Below are positions 31,963 through 42,097 of a stretch of DNA of 64,000 bases, piece after piece; positions within the stretch are counted from its first letter, which is position 1; the number at the start of each line of letters is the position of its first letter. Source of the stretch: Entrophospora sp. SA101. Its lineage: Eukaryota; Glomeromycota; Glomeromycetes; Entrophosporales; Entrophosporaceae. The stretch lies in contig CAUDNR010004098.1 in assembly GCA_958430865.1 (NCBI GenBank), positions 1-64,000 of the forward strand, written 5' to 3'. The position numbers and the translations under genes were made by a program. The notes beneath the pieces were generated by a model that did no database searches, was not told the origin of the DNA, and was given only the letters and a program-made list of their open reading frames with translations.

Positions 31963-32507
31963 TAAATCCTTCTAAACTAGAAATTAAAGATAAAAAGGAT
32001 ATTGAAGTTTCTTTTTTGCCGATGGAGGACTGCGAAGAATATTCATTATGGGTTTACCCACAAGAAACAAAGAAAATAGAAGAAGTTTATCAAGGATACA
32101 CTTATTTTGCTGAAAATGACCTACTGATTGCTAAAATTACTCCTTGTTTTGAGAATGGTAAAATGAGTATTGCGAAAAATTTAGTGAATAGCATTGGTTT
32201 TGGTTCTACCGAATTTATTGTTTTGCGAGCCAAGCCAAGAGTTTTAATTGAATGAGTTTATTATTGTTTACGAAACTCTGACTTTTTAGGGGAAGGTAAA
32301 AAACATATGACTGGAACCACTGGTCGGCAAAGGCTTAAATTAGAATTTATCGAAAATTTTTTAATTCCTGTGCCTCCTTTGGAAGTTCAGAAAAAGTTAG
32401 TTAAAGAATTAGAGGAGGAGCAGGAAGTAATCGACTATCAAAAGCGAAGTATTAGTTTATTAAAAAAGAAAGAACAGAAGTTTTTGAATAGTTTTTGGGA
32501 TGATTAA
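31963..32507 (+). CDS. third target-recognition domain, out of frame
   Basis: Frame shifted relative to the upstream gene by the CT repeat. It encodes KIRDICLINPSKLEI, IAKITPCFENGKMSI, FGSTEFIVLR, MTGTTGRQRL and LIPVPPLEVQKKLV, a typical HsdS half-subunit. Free of stops from just after the repeat to TAA/TAA at 32505. No good independent start, so it is probably only made when the repeat is in the joining state. Confidence 0.75.
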
Positions 32508-32554
32508 AAAATTCTTAAAAAAACAAAAATAATATATAACAACTAACAATTATT

Positions 32555-32833
32555 ATGACTAGAACCTTAAGCATCGCCATTAAAGAAAATATTTATCAAC
32601 ACTTAAAACAAAAAATTGGCTATGGAAAAATCAGTTCTTTTGTTAACCGAGCAGTAGAAAAAGAGTTAAAAGGACTAATTAACGAGCAAAAAAGAGAAAA
32701 AGAACAATTAAGAAAAAGGTCAATTGCTGCTTATCAACGACAAGCCAAAAATAAAAATCTCCAAAAGGAATTAGCAATCTTAGAAGAGGCATCAGTAAAA
32801 GATATAGCAAAAAAGTTAATCAAAGATGAGTAA
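32555..32833 (+). CDS. antitoxin of MazF-type pair 1
   Basis: 92 residues. N-terminal RHH-like part (TLSIAIKENIYQHLKQK, ISSFVNRAVEKELK), then a helix with AYQRQAKNKNLQKELAILEE, shared with the antitoxin at 38878. Overlaps the toxin start by 8 bases, as usual for such pairs, and should autoregulate the operon. Confidence 0.75.
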   Translation: MTRTLSIAIKENIYQHLKQKIGYGKISSFVNRAVEKELKGLINEQKREKEQLRKRSIAAYQRQAKNKNLQKELAILEEASVKDIAKKLIKDE

Positions 32834-33194
32834 AGAGCCAGTATTTCCATGACGAGGAGAAATTTGACTAGTAGAATTCCCACCTGCCAAAGAAAGTCGT
32901 AAGCCTATCCGACCAGTTCTAGTAATTAGTGAGGATCTTCAAAACGAATTTGGCGAGTGAATAGTAGTAGTTCCGATTACCACGGAAGAGAGCAAATTTA
33001 CTGCACCCTTTGAAGTCTATATTGAAAACACTCATGAAACAGGTTTAGATTATCCGAGTAAAATTCAACTTAATTATCCTTTTACTGTTGATAAAGAACG
33101 TTTTAAAAAGCATTTAGGAGTTGCTGGCAAAGAAATCATGGAGCAAGCTAAAATGGCTTGAATAATTGCTTTTGCGATTGATGAAGAATGATAA
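32826..33194 (+). CDS. MazF/PemK-type endoribonuclease toxin 1
   Basis: 122 residues. Start of the family fold in RGEIWLVEFPP, then RPVLVISED and WIVVVPITTEE, and LGVAGKEIMEQAKMAW at the end. MazF toxins cut mRNA at short sequences until neutralised by the antitoxin. Two TGA Trp codons, one in the conserved GEIW. Intact. Confidence 0.8.
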
Positions 33195-33313
33195 ATGAGG
33201 AGGCAGAAAAAAAAGACATGAAATCACTCCACCAAACTAAATTTAACGAATACAAGAAGTTAAGAAAATTGTAATTTTGCTGCCCTTAAATAGTTAAAAA
33301 ATAAATTATCCTT

Positions 33314-33466
33314 ATGACACCGACATTAACCACAATAAATCCAGAACAATTAGAAAAATTAGTTTCAGCTCTAAACAATATATCAAAAAGGCTAGAAAAC
33401 ATAGAAAAAGCGTTAGCAGGAATTGATAAATCTATAACGTATTTGCCTGCCAATCTGCAAAAATAA
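33314..33466 (+). CDS. 50-residue helical protein
   Basis: MTPTLTTINPEQLEKLVSAL followed by NNISKRLENIEKALAGIDK; one amphipathic helix pair. Unrecognised; small coiled-coil partner possible. Confidence 0.4.
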   Translation: MTPTLTTINPEQLEKLVSALNNISKRLENIEKALAGIDKSITYLPANLQK

Positions 33467-33545
33467 AAACCAAAAAATCCTAAAAATTTAATTATTAACT
33501 GATAAAAAAACACCCAAGGGATAATATTTTTATTTTTAAATAATT

Positions 33546-34748
33546 ATGCTTCCTAGTTTACAGTTTTTAGAGCAAATTCCACAGCGTATTTTAAACCTTC
33601 CCAATCAACGCAAAGAAAGCAAGAGGAAAGAACACTACGGCTTATTTTTGTTATGCCAAAAAGCCGGTTTGCGAGTATCCGAAGCCGTAAATTTTGACTT
33701 AAATAAGAAAACCCGCAAAGGCTTATATCTCATTAAAAGCAAAGGCAAGAAAAAGCGTTATGTCTACATTCCCAAGAAAGTAATCAGCGAACTAAAAAAA
33801 TTCCAGTGAAAACCTAACCAAACTAACCGCTTTAATTTTTATCATTTTTTAAAGAAAATTAAGCGTGAATTGAATATCCCGCCTGACACCGAACTCACTC
33901 CCCACACTCTCCGCCGAGCATTTGCCACTTACCAGGCCGAAGCAGGCTTACCACTGCCGCTTTTATCGAAATTACTGGGTCATTATAGCGTCCGCACTAC
34001 TGCTTTATATTGAATGAATACTTATCACAGCAACGATGACGACGGTAGCGATACAGGGGCTATTTTAGCAGGAAAAAACTGGTTAGAAAAGCCCAAAAAG
34101 CCGCAACCTGAACCCAAACAAATTAAAATAAATTTAGAGAAATTGTCCGAACCATTAACCCCCGATTTACCACTATTTAGCCCAAGCCAAGCCGAACATT
34201 TAAGCAAAATTAACCATTTAGAGGAAAAGTTAAGCCAAATTCAACGAAAAAATAATAACTTGGAAAAACAAAACGCCGACTTGCGACAAGATTTAAACAA
34301 TTTAAGCGAACAAAACACTAATTTACAGCAACAATTAACCAACACAACAGCCGAAAAACAGCAAATTCAGCAAAAATTAACCCAAGCCCAAGAAAAAATA
34401 AGCTGACTTGAAACAGAACTAACTAACGAACAAAGCAAAAGAATTAGCACCGAAAACAACCTAACCCAACAAAAACAAAATAATCAATCCTTACAGGAAA
34501 ACAACACTAATTTAACGCAAAAGTTAAGCCACCAAGAGCAAACTATTACTAACCTCCAAAATGCTTATCAAATCGCCCTAAAAGATAAAGAAACCGCTGA
34601 AAAACACCTTAATCAACTCACTACTGAAATTAAAAACTTCGCTAAAACTCTCCACCAATGACAGAAAATCAACTACTATCAACAATTAGAAAAACCGCAA
34701 TTAAAAGCCCAAATAATTCACCCGCCGCCTTGAAAAAGCAAACAATAA
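33546..34748 (+). CDS. tyrosine recombinase fused to a long coiled coil
   Basis: 400 residues. Residues 1-158: recombinase catalytic domain with KAGLRVSEAVNFD, ELTPHTLRRAFATYQAEAG and LLGHYSVRTTALYW. After a Pro-rich linker (about 175-205) comes about 170 residues of coiled coil and a tail LKAQIIHPPPWKSKQ that resembles the AQI tail of the coiled-coil proteins. The frame is continuous with TGA as Trp (Tyr-Trp right after the catalytic site). The fusion is unusual for a recombinase and suggests a module swap with the local coiled-coil family. Confidence 0.75.
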
Positions 34749-34855
34749 TCATTACCTAATCAAGCAAGCATTAAAAATACATGGTCGCAATGTAACGCAT
34801 ATTTACAAGAGATAGATACCTGTGTCCCGGACATAAAAAGTGGGCAAAAAAAGCA

Positions 34856-35137
34856 TTAAACAAATAGCACTAAATCCTCCTTAATTATTTCCTGAAATTC
34901 AGGACTCATCCATTCTCAATATACCAAATCTACTTTGAATGGTAGGTCTGACTCTTCCAACTCACCGCAAATACTACTGAGAGTTTTCCAGGAAATTGGT
35001 TCTCGATAGCAAAGGTCTAAATCGGAGTATTCTTCCGCTCGAGCTTTGGTTCGTGAACCATAAGCATAAAACTGGTAAGGATATTTACGGAGTATTTGTT
35101 GAATGATCTGTTGGTGTCTACTTTTTAGTTGGAGCAT
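34856..35137 (-). CDS. MNT-type nucleotidyltransferase antitoxin 2
   Basis: 93 residues. IIQQILRKYPYQFYAYGSRT and SDLDLCY form the GSx...SDxD nucleotidyltransferase motif. MNT proteins neutralise HEPN toxins by adding AMP to a tyrosine. Overlaps the HEPN gene by 20 bases. Close relative of the gene at 46159. Confidence 0.8.
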
Positions 35138-35540
35138 AATTTGGGGCTTGCTTTTCTAGTTGAGTTAGCAAATAATCTAAGTCTTGTAAGAATTCTTTGG
35201 CAGTGTTAGCAAATAAATCATCTAAAACTTCCTTACGATAGGCATGAACAGTAATGTTTCTCTTTTTGAGATAAGCAAATCATTGCTCAGCATCAGCCAG
35301 CAGCTTTAACCTGGCAGCTTCGCGGAAAACGTCCCGGGCGGCTCCGGCTTCTACTCCCCGAAATTTGAGAATTTTCTTCATTATTCTTCAAGATAACTCG
35401 TAACAAATTTCAAAAGCTTGCACCGTTCCCATTTTTTCGGCTTCACTGTGAGCCGCTTGGAATATTTTTTCTAAAGTATTACGAGCCTGAACCAAAGAAG
35501 TATAATCAACTTCTCCGTAAAGATATTGTTTTTTTGTCAT
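35118..35540 (-). CDS. HEPN-type toxin 2 (HepT-like)
   Basis: 140 residues. Family core (IFQAAHSEAEKMGTVQAFEI, CYELSWRIMKKILK) and RNITVHAY, matching the RX4HXY motif of HepT, where R and H form the RNase site and Tyr is the AMP target. Intact. Paralogue of 45754. Confidence 0.8.
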
Positions 35541-35610
35541 TTAAGGCATTTTTAAGCAACTTGGGAGATTTTTGCTCACTTTGTTTGTTTAAACTACTGT
35601 TTTAAGTGCT

Positions 35611-36717
35611 TTATTTTTTGAAAGGTAGAACGGTTGGTTGGATAATTTGAGCCACTTGCTCATTAATTTGTAAACTGGCTAAATGTTTTTCTAGTTGGCA
35701 CAACTCGATTTGCTTGTTTAAGAGAGTTTGTAATTCCTCTTTGGTTAAATTTCCTTCAAGGACGTTTTGGTAAGCTTCAATTTTACCACTTAGTTTATCT
35801 TTTTGGGAAGTTTCAGTGGCTTGTTCTTTTTGTTGATAGGTTTCTAAGAGCAAGTCAATTATTTTTTCTGAGTTCCCGGCTTTGTTTTTTACCTCAGCAA
35901 TTAATTGTTCGAATTCAGTTCTTTTGTTGCAAAGTTGCGGAGCGAGTTCGTGGTATTTGAGGCGGGTAATTTCTTGTTTTAATTGGTCAAAGTTATAAGG
36001 TTGATTAGGGAATAAGAGGTTGGAGAATTCTTGGAATTGTTGATTTGGTTGAGTTTCGATCTCTAATTCACTGCTACGCAATGGCTTTGCTATTCGACCA
36101 AAACTTAATGAAGTCATGGCTTTTGTTTTTTGGCTTCTTGCTTGTTCCAATCTCTCCCTGACTGTTTGTAATTGTGCTTCGAACTTTTTGTTTTGGGTTC
36201 CAAATTTTTCTTGTGCATTTTGCAATAAGTCCTCTAGAGCCTGAATGCGTTCATTGCGAGCATGGAGTTTTCTTTCGGCAATAACCACTTCTTTTTTTAG
36301 CGAGGAATTCTGCTCAACCAATTGCTTTTGCACATTAGTCGATTGTTCAAGATTTTTTTCAAGAAAAGCTACTTTTTTTGGTGGCCCCCATGTTTCACGA
36401 GTTTCATCTAAACTTGTTTCTAACTCAACGATTTTTTTACTTTTATTTTGGAGGTCGCGTGTTAAATTTTCTTTCGCGACCTTAAAATCTGCTAATTGCT
36501 GAGCCGTTAATTCAGTAAATTGATTGTTTTGACAATCAATCCTTTCTAAATTGGGACAATGAGTGAGGTCTAAATGGGTAATTTTGTTGTCAGAGCAGTC
36601 AAATTCTTTCAGACTGATAAAGCCTGCTAAATTTAAGGAGCCTTCCAAATCTTGGTTACTAACGTCTAGTTTTGTAATATTTTCTCTTTCTTCTAGGGAA
36701 TATTTTTCGTTTAATCA
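35611..36717 (-). pseudogene. 5'-truncated LRR/coiled-coil protein with AQI tail
   Basis: The frame is open from 36717 but the usual start (xAQEWLN) is broken by TAA just upstream; only WLNEKYSLEER remains, and no ATG is in frame. It keeps two leucine-rich repeats (LKEFDCSDNKITHLDLTHC, LERIDCQNNQFTEL), a coiled coil and the tail NEQVAQIIQPTVLPFKK. Could be translated from a TTG (36648) but is more likely a remnant. Confidence 0.6.
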
Positions 36718-36797
36718 TTAAATAAATGCTGCGTGGAATGTGTAAATTAATTTATTTGTACACGAAAAATTTAAACAAAAGAATTAAAAATATTTAC

Positions 36798-36886
36798 GAA
36801 GCGACTGCTCTCTTTTGATGTTAGTGATGTTCGTTAGATGAGAGTTAAGTTAAGCATGGTTTTGCTTATAACATCACAGTCGCTTC
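36798..36886 (+). other. imperfect inverted repeat / possible structured RNA
   Basis: GAAGCGACTG (36798-36807), 8 unpaired bases, TGATGTTA (36816-36823) pair with TAACATCA-CAGTCGCTTC (36869-36886). The loop holds a small AAGCA...TGCTT hairpin. No T run follows, so not a simple terminator. Could be an RNA or an element end. Confidence 0.45.
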
Positions 36887-36915
36887 ATTATTAGATAATC
36901 AATAAAAAAAAAATC

Positions 36916-38397
36916 ATGAATAAGCAAAATTCTTTCTGAGAACAACAAAAAAATGGTCAATGAAAATCCTTAATCTCTTCTTTAAAAAATGATTCAGAAA
37001 TCCATTCTCATTTTAATAATTTCATTACCACTTTCTATTGAAAATTTCGAGAAAAGAAAGGGATAGCCAAAGATGCTTACCCGGAAGTTGATTTTCAGGG
37101 ATTTAAAGAATTTGAGGAACACGAACGAAGAGCTGGTCATTGCTATTTTGATGCTTCCCAAAACACCCAAACTACTTACACTAATGGTCAAGAGACTGGA
37201 AAAACTGTTGAAATTAATATTAAATTAGGTATCTCACTTAATCAACATTTTCTGTTAGATAAATTGGGTATGGACAAGCTTTTTTCTAGTGAAAATACTT
37301 ATATTCTAACTGGTTTTAACGAACTAATTGAAACCATCGCTCACGAATTAGCCCATGCTTATCAGCAAACAGCAAATAATTTTGAATGAGAGAAAGAAAG
37401 AAGCCAATGTGAAAGCACCGGAGACAAAAATAAGTATCCAGAACTAGTAGCCGAACATACTGCTTTGACCAGCGAAATTAAAAGCGTGATTGAAAGTTCC
37501 ACAGAGTATCAAAATTTTAAAGAATGATGAGAAGCAGACAAGATAAATATTAATGAAAACGAAAAGCAAGATTCATCAGAAAAAAATAAACAAACTGATA
37601 CAGATAACTCAAAAATCATCCAAGAAAAAAAACAAGAATTAGAGGGAAAGAAAGAACAACTAAATGAACTTCTCAAAGAGGAAGAAGAAACAAAAAAAGA
37701 ACTTGAAGAAAAAATAAAGTTAGAAGCAGAACTTACCGGCAAAGTGAAAGATGCCGAAGAAAAACTACAATTTGGAGAACTAATCAGTGTTCTTAACAGG
37801 GAATCAAGCAAAGATTTAACTAGCTTAGCAAATGCTTATCAAAAAGTAGTGAAAACTAGCCCACTTTATACTATTGCCAAGAAATCTTTTGCCGATAATG
37901 ACCAATTTAATAAAAAAAATGCTAGCAATAATAAAGAATATTTAGATAATATTTATAATGGTCTGCTTTATTATATTAGTTGTAAATTGTCTAAATTAGA
38001 AACTACTTGCCCGAAATGTAAGACTAAAAAAAATGAAATGATGCCCGAATATCCAGATGATTGGGAAAGTAAAAAAAACGCACCCACTTATTGTTCTTCT
38101 TGTAATTCTCAACAAGAAAAAAGACTTTTTTGCTCTGAATGTAATGAGAATTTAGTTAAAGAAAATGGCTATTTATGTCAACATATAGGAAAATATTGAG
38201 AATGGAAAAACGATAAAGAAAAGCAAGAATACCAGCATAAGTTAACCAGCGGGCAAAAAGACTTAAATGATAAATTAAACAACCAAGAACCAGCACCGAG
38301 AGCAAAAGAAACTACCAACTGAATTTTAACTATAGCGTTGATATCTTTAATCGGACTTATTATTTGATCAGTATTTAGAAAAAAAAGAAACAACTAA
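36916..38397 (+). CDS. SprT-like zinc-peptidase domain protein with zinc ribbons and C-terminal anchor
   Basis: 493 residues. About 120-155: IETIAHELAHAYQQ, an HExxH zinc-peptidase site as in SprT-like domains. Then coiled coil (about 235-275), a Cys-rich region with paired CxxC motifs (TCPKCKTKK, YCSSCN, FCSECN) at about 355-415, and a single C-terminal span (WILTIALISLIGLIIW) with basic tail. So it is a tail-anchored, zinc-rich protein. Several TGA Trp codons. A smaller SprT-like gene is at 55139. Confidence 0.65.
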
Positions 38398-38489
38398 AGT
38401 TAAAATCACAGCAAATTAATTCTAAAATAATTTCACGGATTAGTTTTTGGTTTTTTCTTTACTGCGGTGAGTTTTTGTCAGAGAGACGT

Positions 38490-38894
38490 TTAATTCATTT
38501 CCAAAACTTGTTTATCATTTAATTTCTTGCCCGTAAAAACTATTCATAAAGCCTCCCAAACTTGACCTCAAACTTTCTCATCCACTCTCCCTAACCTTTC
38601 AATCAAGCGTAGTTCTTTATCTACGGTGTGAATCCGATTAAGCAACACCCGACTAGGCTCATCTAAACCAGTTTCTTTATTAGCCATAACGGGAATTTCA
38701 AAAAATTGAACCTCGCCGGCAATAACTTCTTCCGTGGTTAGCGGAGAAACAATTACTTCTTCATCATTTTCGTTTTGGTTATTATTGCTGATTATTAAGC
38801 AGGGGCGGAAAGGTTTGCGTGATTCTTTTAGTCTTTCAAACTTTACTAGTCAAATTTCTCCTTGTTGAGGAGTTTTCTTATTTATTTTGACCAT
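38490..38894 (-). CDS. MazF/PemK-type endoribonuclease toxin 2
   Basis: 134 residues. QGEIWLVKFERLKESRKPFR, PCLIISNNNQ, VIVSPLTTEE and ETGLDEPSRVLLNRI follow the MazF/PemK family. Intact. The antitoxin gene overlaps its start by 17 bases. Similar to but clearly different from toxin 1. Confidence 0.8.
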
Positions 38895-39156
38895 CTTCGA
38901 GGGTTTCTTCTCAAACTGCTAACTCCTCTTTGAGTTTTTTGTTTTTCGCCATCGCTTGATAACCGCAAGCTAGTTTTTGCTGAAATTCTTTTTGTATTTG
39001 AGCTGCTTTTCTAACTTGTTCATCCAGTTCTCTATTTACTACATTTTCGACAAATCTGCTGACTTTACCGCTACCAACTTCTTTCTTTAATCGTTGATAC
39101 AAACCAGGAGTAACCTTGATGCTTAAAACTTGTTTTGGGGCTGTTCTTCTTTCCAT
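38878..39156 (-). CDS. antitoxin of MazF-type pair 2
   Basis: 92 residues. SIKVTPGLYQRLKKE, VSRFVENVVNREL (RHH-like), then GYQAMAKNKKLKEELAVWEE, matching the end of antitoxin 1. A TATAAAAATT element (39161-39170) lies 4 bases before the ATG. Confidence 0.75.
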
Positions 39157-39160
39157 AATT

Positions 39161-39170
39161 AATTTTTATA
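39161..39170 (-). promoter_or_regulatory. TATAAAAATT promoter-like element
   Basis: Minus strand, directly before the antitoxin start; part of the recurring series. Confidence 0.4.
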
Positions 39171-39179
39171 GTAATCCGG

Positions 39180-39420
39180 TAACACTTAAAAATATAATTA
39201 TATAAACAAAAGTTAATTTCTTAGGTAAGACTACCAACCACCATAGTTAATAATCTTACCTCAGGAATTAACTCCTGAAGAACCTTAACGGTTTAACTGT
39301 TAGCGTTTAAACTAACAAATGAAATCGCACAACCAATAAATGCACGAAATCATGAAACTTACCAAGTTAATTTGGTATGAATATATTTTTAATAACTTTG
39401 CAATTTTTTTTAATATATTC
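39180..39420. other. intergenic with small inverted repeats
   Basis: Contains TAGGTAAGA/TCTTACCT, CAGGA-TCCTG and TACCAA-TTGGTA small hairpins. No gene. Confidence 0.35.
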
Positions 39421-39429
39421 TAGCAACGG

Positions 39430-39690
39430 ATGCACCTGCTAAAAAGTTGCGGTAAGATAACTTACGGCAATGGGTTGACGAACTTTCACTCGCTAGACGA
39501 GTCGCAGAGGCGAACACTGGTGGAAACCCTTTTGGTAAACAGTTATCTGAAAACCAAAAGGCAACTCCAGACTGGGAGATTTCATTTACCGTTAAATGAG
39601 AATCAACTAGGAATAGAACACCCATATTTTATTTTTAGTGATTTCGAGAAACGGTTGAGGGGTGGAAAGGAGATTTTTTTTCTTATTTAA
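39430..39690 (+). pseudogene. possible 3' remnant of an IS200/IS605 tnpB
   Basis: A stretch with composition unlike the neighbours, reading CGKITYGNGLTNFHSLDESQ, RTLVETLLVNSYLKTKRQ. The VET...KxQ pattern is like the C-terminal tail of TnpB proteins, and no other part of the gene is present. Weak evidence. Confidence 0.3.
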
Positions 39691-39931
39691 CTTATTTTAT
39701 AAGTTAGCACCCATTTTTGGCTCCAAATTGGGTTAAATTTTGGTTGGTTTTTTCTTTTAAATCTTCGTTAGAAGATTGTTTTCTTTATAAGGTTAAGGGT
39801 TGTGAGATTTTACCAGATTTAAAGAGTTAAAGTTATAGAGAAAGTATCTCGCTTTATTACAAAAGTGCAAATTCCGCTTTTTAACAACAAAAAAACTACG
39901 AAAGATAATATTATATGCAAAAAACTTATAT

Positions 39932-41951
39932 ATGAATAACACCAAAAATTTAGAATTATGAATCAGAGAGAGAGAGAGAGAGAGAGAGAAAGAAAGTAAT
40001 CTGATTTAGAGGAAATGATGACCCACACAATCAGAATGTTAACCAAGGAAATAATTCTGGTTCAGACGACAGAAGAGATAACAACAATAAGCCTAAATGT
40101 AGCAAATGCCAAGTTAACGAAGCTGAGCATGGTGGATTAGTGATAACAAACAAAGACACTGGTGAAGAAAAAGTAATTTACGACCAACCTATCTGTGAAC
40201 CTTGTGCTAATGAATTGCTTAAATGTCAAGAATGTAAAGCAAAGAAAGCCGAAGCAATAATTACTAAAAACAGCTCCGAGGTTCTAATTTGTGAAGAATG
40301 TCATGAAAAACTTAAAGACCAAGAACATCCCAAATGTAAAGAGTGTTCCAAAGAATTAGAGTTGCCTTTTTTTCAAATTATCGATGAAAAGATTAAATAT
40401 TGCCTTGAATGCTGGAAAGGAGAAGAAAAAGATTATCGTGAAAATAGCTGTGATAGATATGATAAAGAAGGAAAAGTAGTTCATGGAATAATTATAGGCT
40501 ATCATAATGAAAGTAAAGAGCATCCAATTTCTATTAAATGAAACGAAGAAAAAAATGCTTGGTGTCGCTGAGGTAATAAAACCCAAATAGTTTGACAACC
40601 ACCACAGGAAGAAAAGCAAAAACAACCAAAACAACAAAATCCTAATGAAACTGAGGGCTATGTTCGTAAATATTCTGCCATGAAAGATAACTGTTGTGAT
40701 GGAAAATGCCAAAGAAAGTTAGATGACGAGCCAGTCGAAAAGGATACCATGACTTGTAATAGATGCCAAGAGGAATTTTCCCAAGGCTATGCAGTCCATG
40801 CTCCTGATGTTTTTTTCTGTGAGAAATGTGGTCAAGAAAATCATGCTAATGGAGAATTTAAAGTATGAATAGAAGCAGTTGAAAGTAATCCTGACCGAGG
40901 AGAACCTCAGCAAGAAAATAGGAGAAATGAACCTCCACAACAACCAGTTCCTCAACAAGAATCAGGTAGGTGTCCACAGTGTGGAAAAAAGGATCCTTAT
41001 GGTCTCGGTGGCATTTGTGATAATTGCCAATATAAAGTAATGCAAGAAGCTCATAGATGTCCTGATTGTGGCAGGAGGAGTTCTGGAGGAGAAAAATGTA
41101 TTGAATGTCTAAACCGTGAAAATAGGAACCAAAGCAGAAGTGAACACAATGAATACACTTGTGAAAGGTGTAATATTTCTTGTTGAAATGAAAGCAAAAA
41201 AGTTTATATACTAAAAAGAATATGATACTCTGACCTTAACTTTAATGAAAAAACCTATTATTTTAGTGAAAACTGTTCTTGTGTCGAAGAGTTTAAAAGA
41301 AGTCATCAGCAAACTTGTGCTCAATGTCAAAAAAGAGAATGACCTGACATGAGAAAAGGTTGAGCTTTGGATTATGGGTTAAGAACAATCTTTTGTTCTC
41401 CTATGTGTCATTACAAATACCACAAAAATTTATGAGAGCAAGAACAAAGAGAAAGACATAGAGGCTCTCAGTCTTATACACCCGGAGATATTCCTAATAC
41501 TACTGTTCTGTCATGAACGAAAAAAACCAAACTATATCCGATGGAGTTAGAATTATCCAGTGGAGATAAAACAACTACTGATAAAGGAACCTCCAAAGCA
41601 GAATTAGAAAAAACAGCTTCTAAGAAAGAAATACTAACTTTAAAAGAATTTAGCAAGGCATTAAAGAAAGAAAGTGTTAAATCTACCACTGACCCTAAAC
41701 TATCTAAAGAAGAAAAGGAAATGGCAGATTACTTTTTAAAAATGGTTGAGAGTAGTGAAGAAGCAGCAAAAAAATCTTTTGAGGAGAAATATGGCAAAGC
41801 CGAATTAAATGCTTTGCTAAATGCTAGTGAAACCCAACCACCGAAGAAAAATTATTGACCTTTAATTATTGGTGTTGGATTAGTCGTGGCAGGAATTATC
41901 GGGGTAGTTGTTTACTTCCTATGAAAGAAAAAAAGTTCAAAGGGAAAATAA
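39932..41951 (+). CDS. zinc-ribbon-repeat tail-anchored protein, switched off by an AG repeat
   Basis: The ATG at 39932 gives MNNTKNLELWIRERERE and runs through (AG)12 to a stop at 40007-40009. The frame encoding the rest begins only after the repeat: about ten CxxC pairs (for example CSKCQ, CEPCANELLKCQEC, CEECHEKL, CPQCGKK, CPDCGRR), Pro/Gln/Asn-rich linkers, and a C-terminal span (WPLIIGVGLVVAGIIGVVVYFLW) with basic tail. One more AG unit would join the two. The out-of-frame part has no ATG before a GTG at 40140. TGA is used for Trp several times. A contingency-type surface or host-facing protein. Confidence 0.65.
39965..39988 (+). repeat. (AG)12 repeat in the zinc-ribbon gene
   Basis: Twelve AG units coding Arg-Glu. 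Gain of one unit (or loss of two) would put the start codon in frame with the long zinc-ribbon frame. Confidence 0.9.
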
Positions 41952-42097
41952 AATCTACATTACCCTAAAACAAGGCTATTCGCAAAAAGATGTTGCTATT
42001 GAAAAAATGATTGACAGCTTGTTATGAGGCAAGGACTAAAAAAAGCGGAAACTCACACTTTGTAATTTTCCAAGCAAAGCAGTAAAAATATCTATAA
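41952..42097. other. short intergenic region before parA copy 2
   Basis: Contains a short frame (ITLKQGYSQKDVAIEKMIDS, then LLWGKD) without a start, possibly a remnant, and GTAAAAATATC (42082-42092) 6 bases before parA. Confidence 0.35.

Noticed and set aside
36798..36886. tRNA-like element
   Set aside because: Length is suitable but there is no T-loop GTTCGA motif or cloverleaf, so tRNA was dropped.
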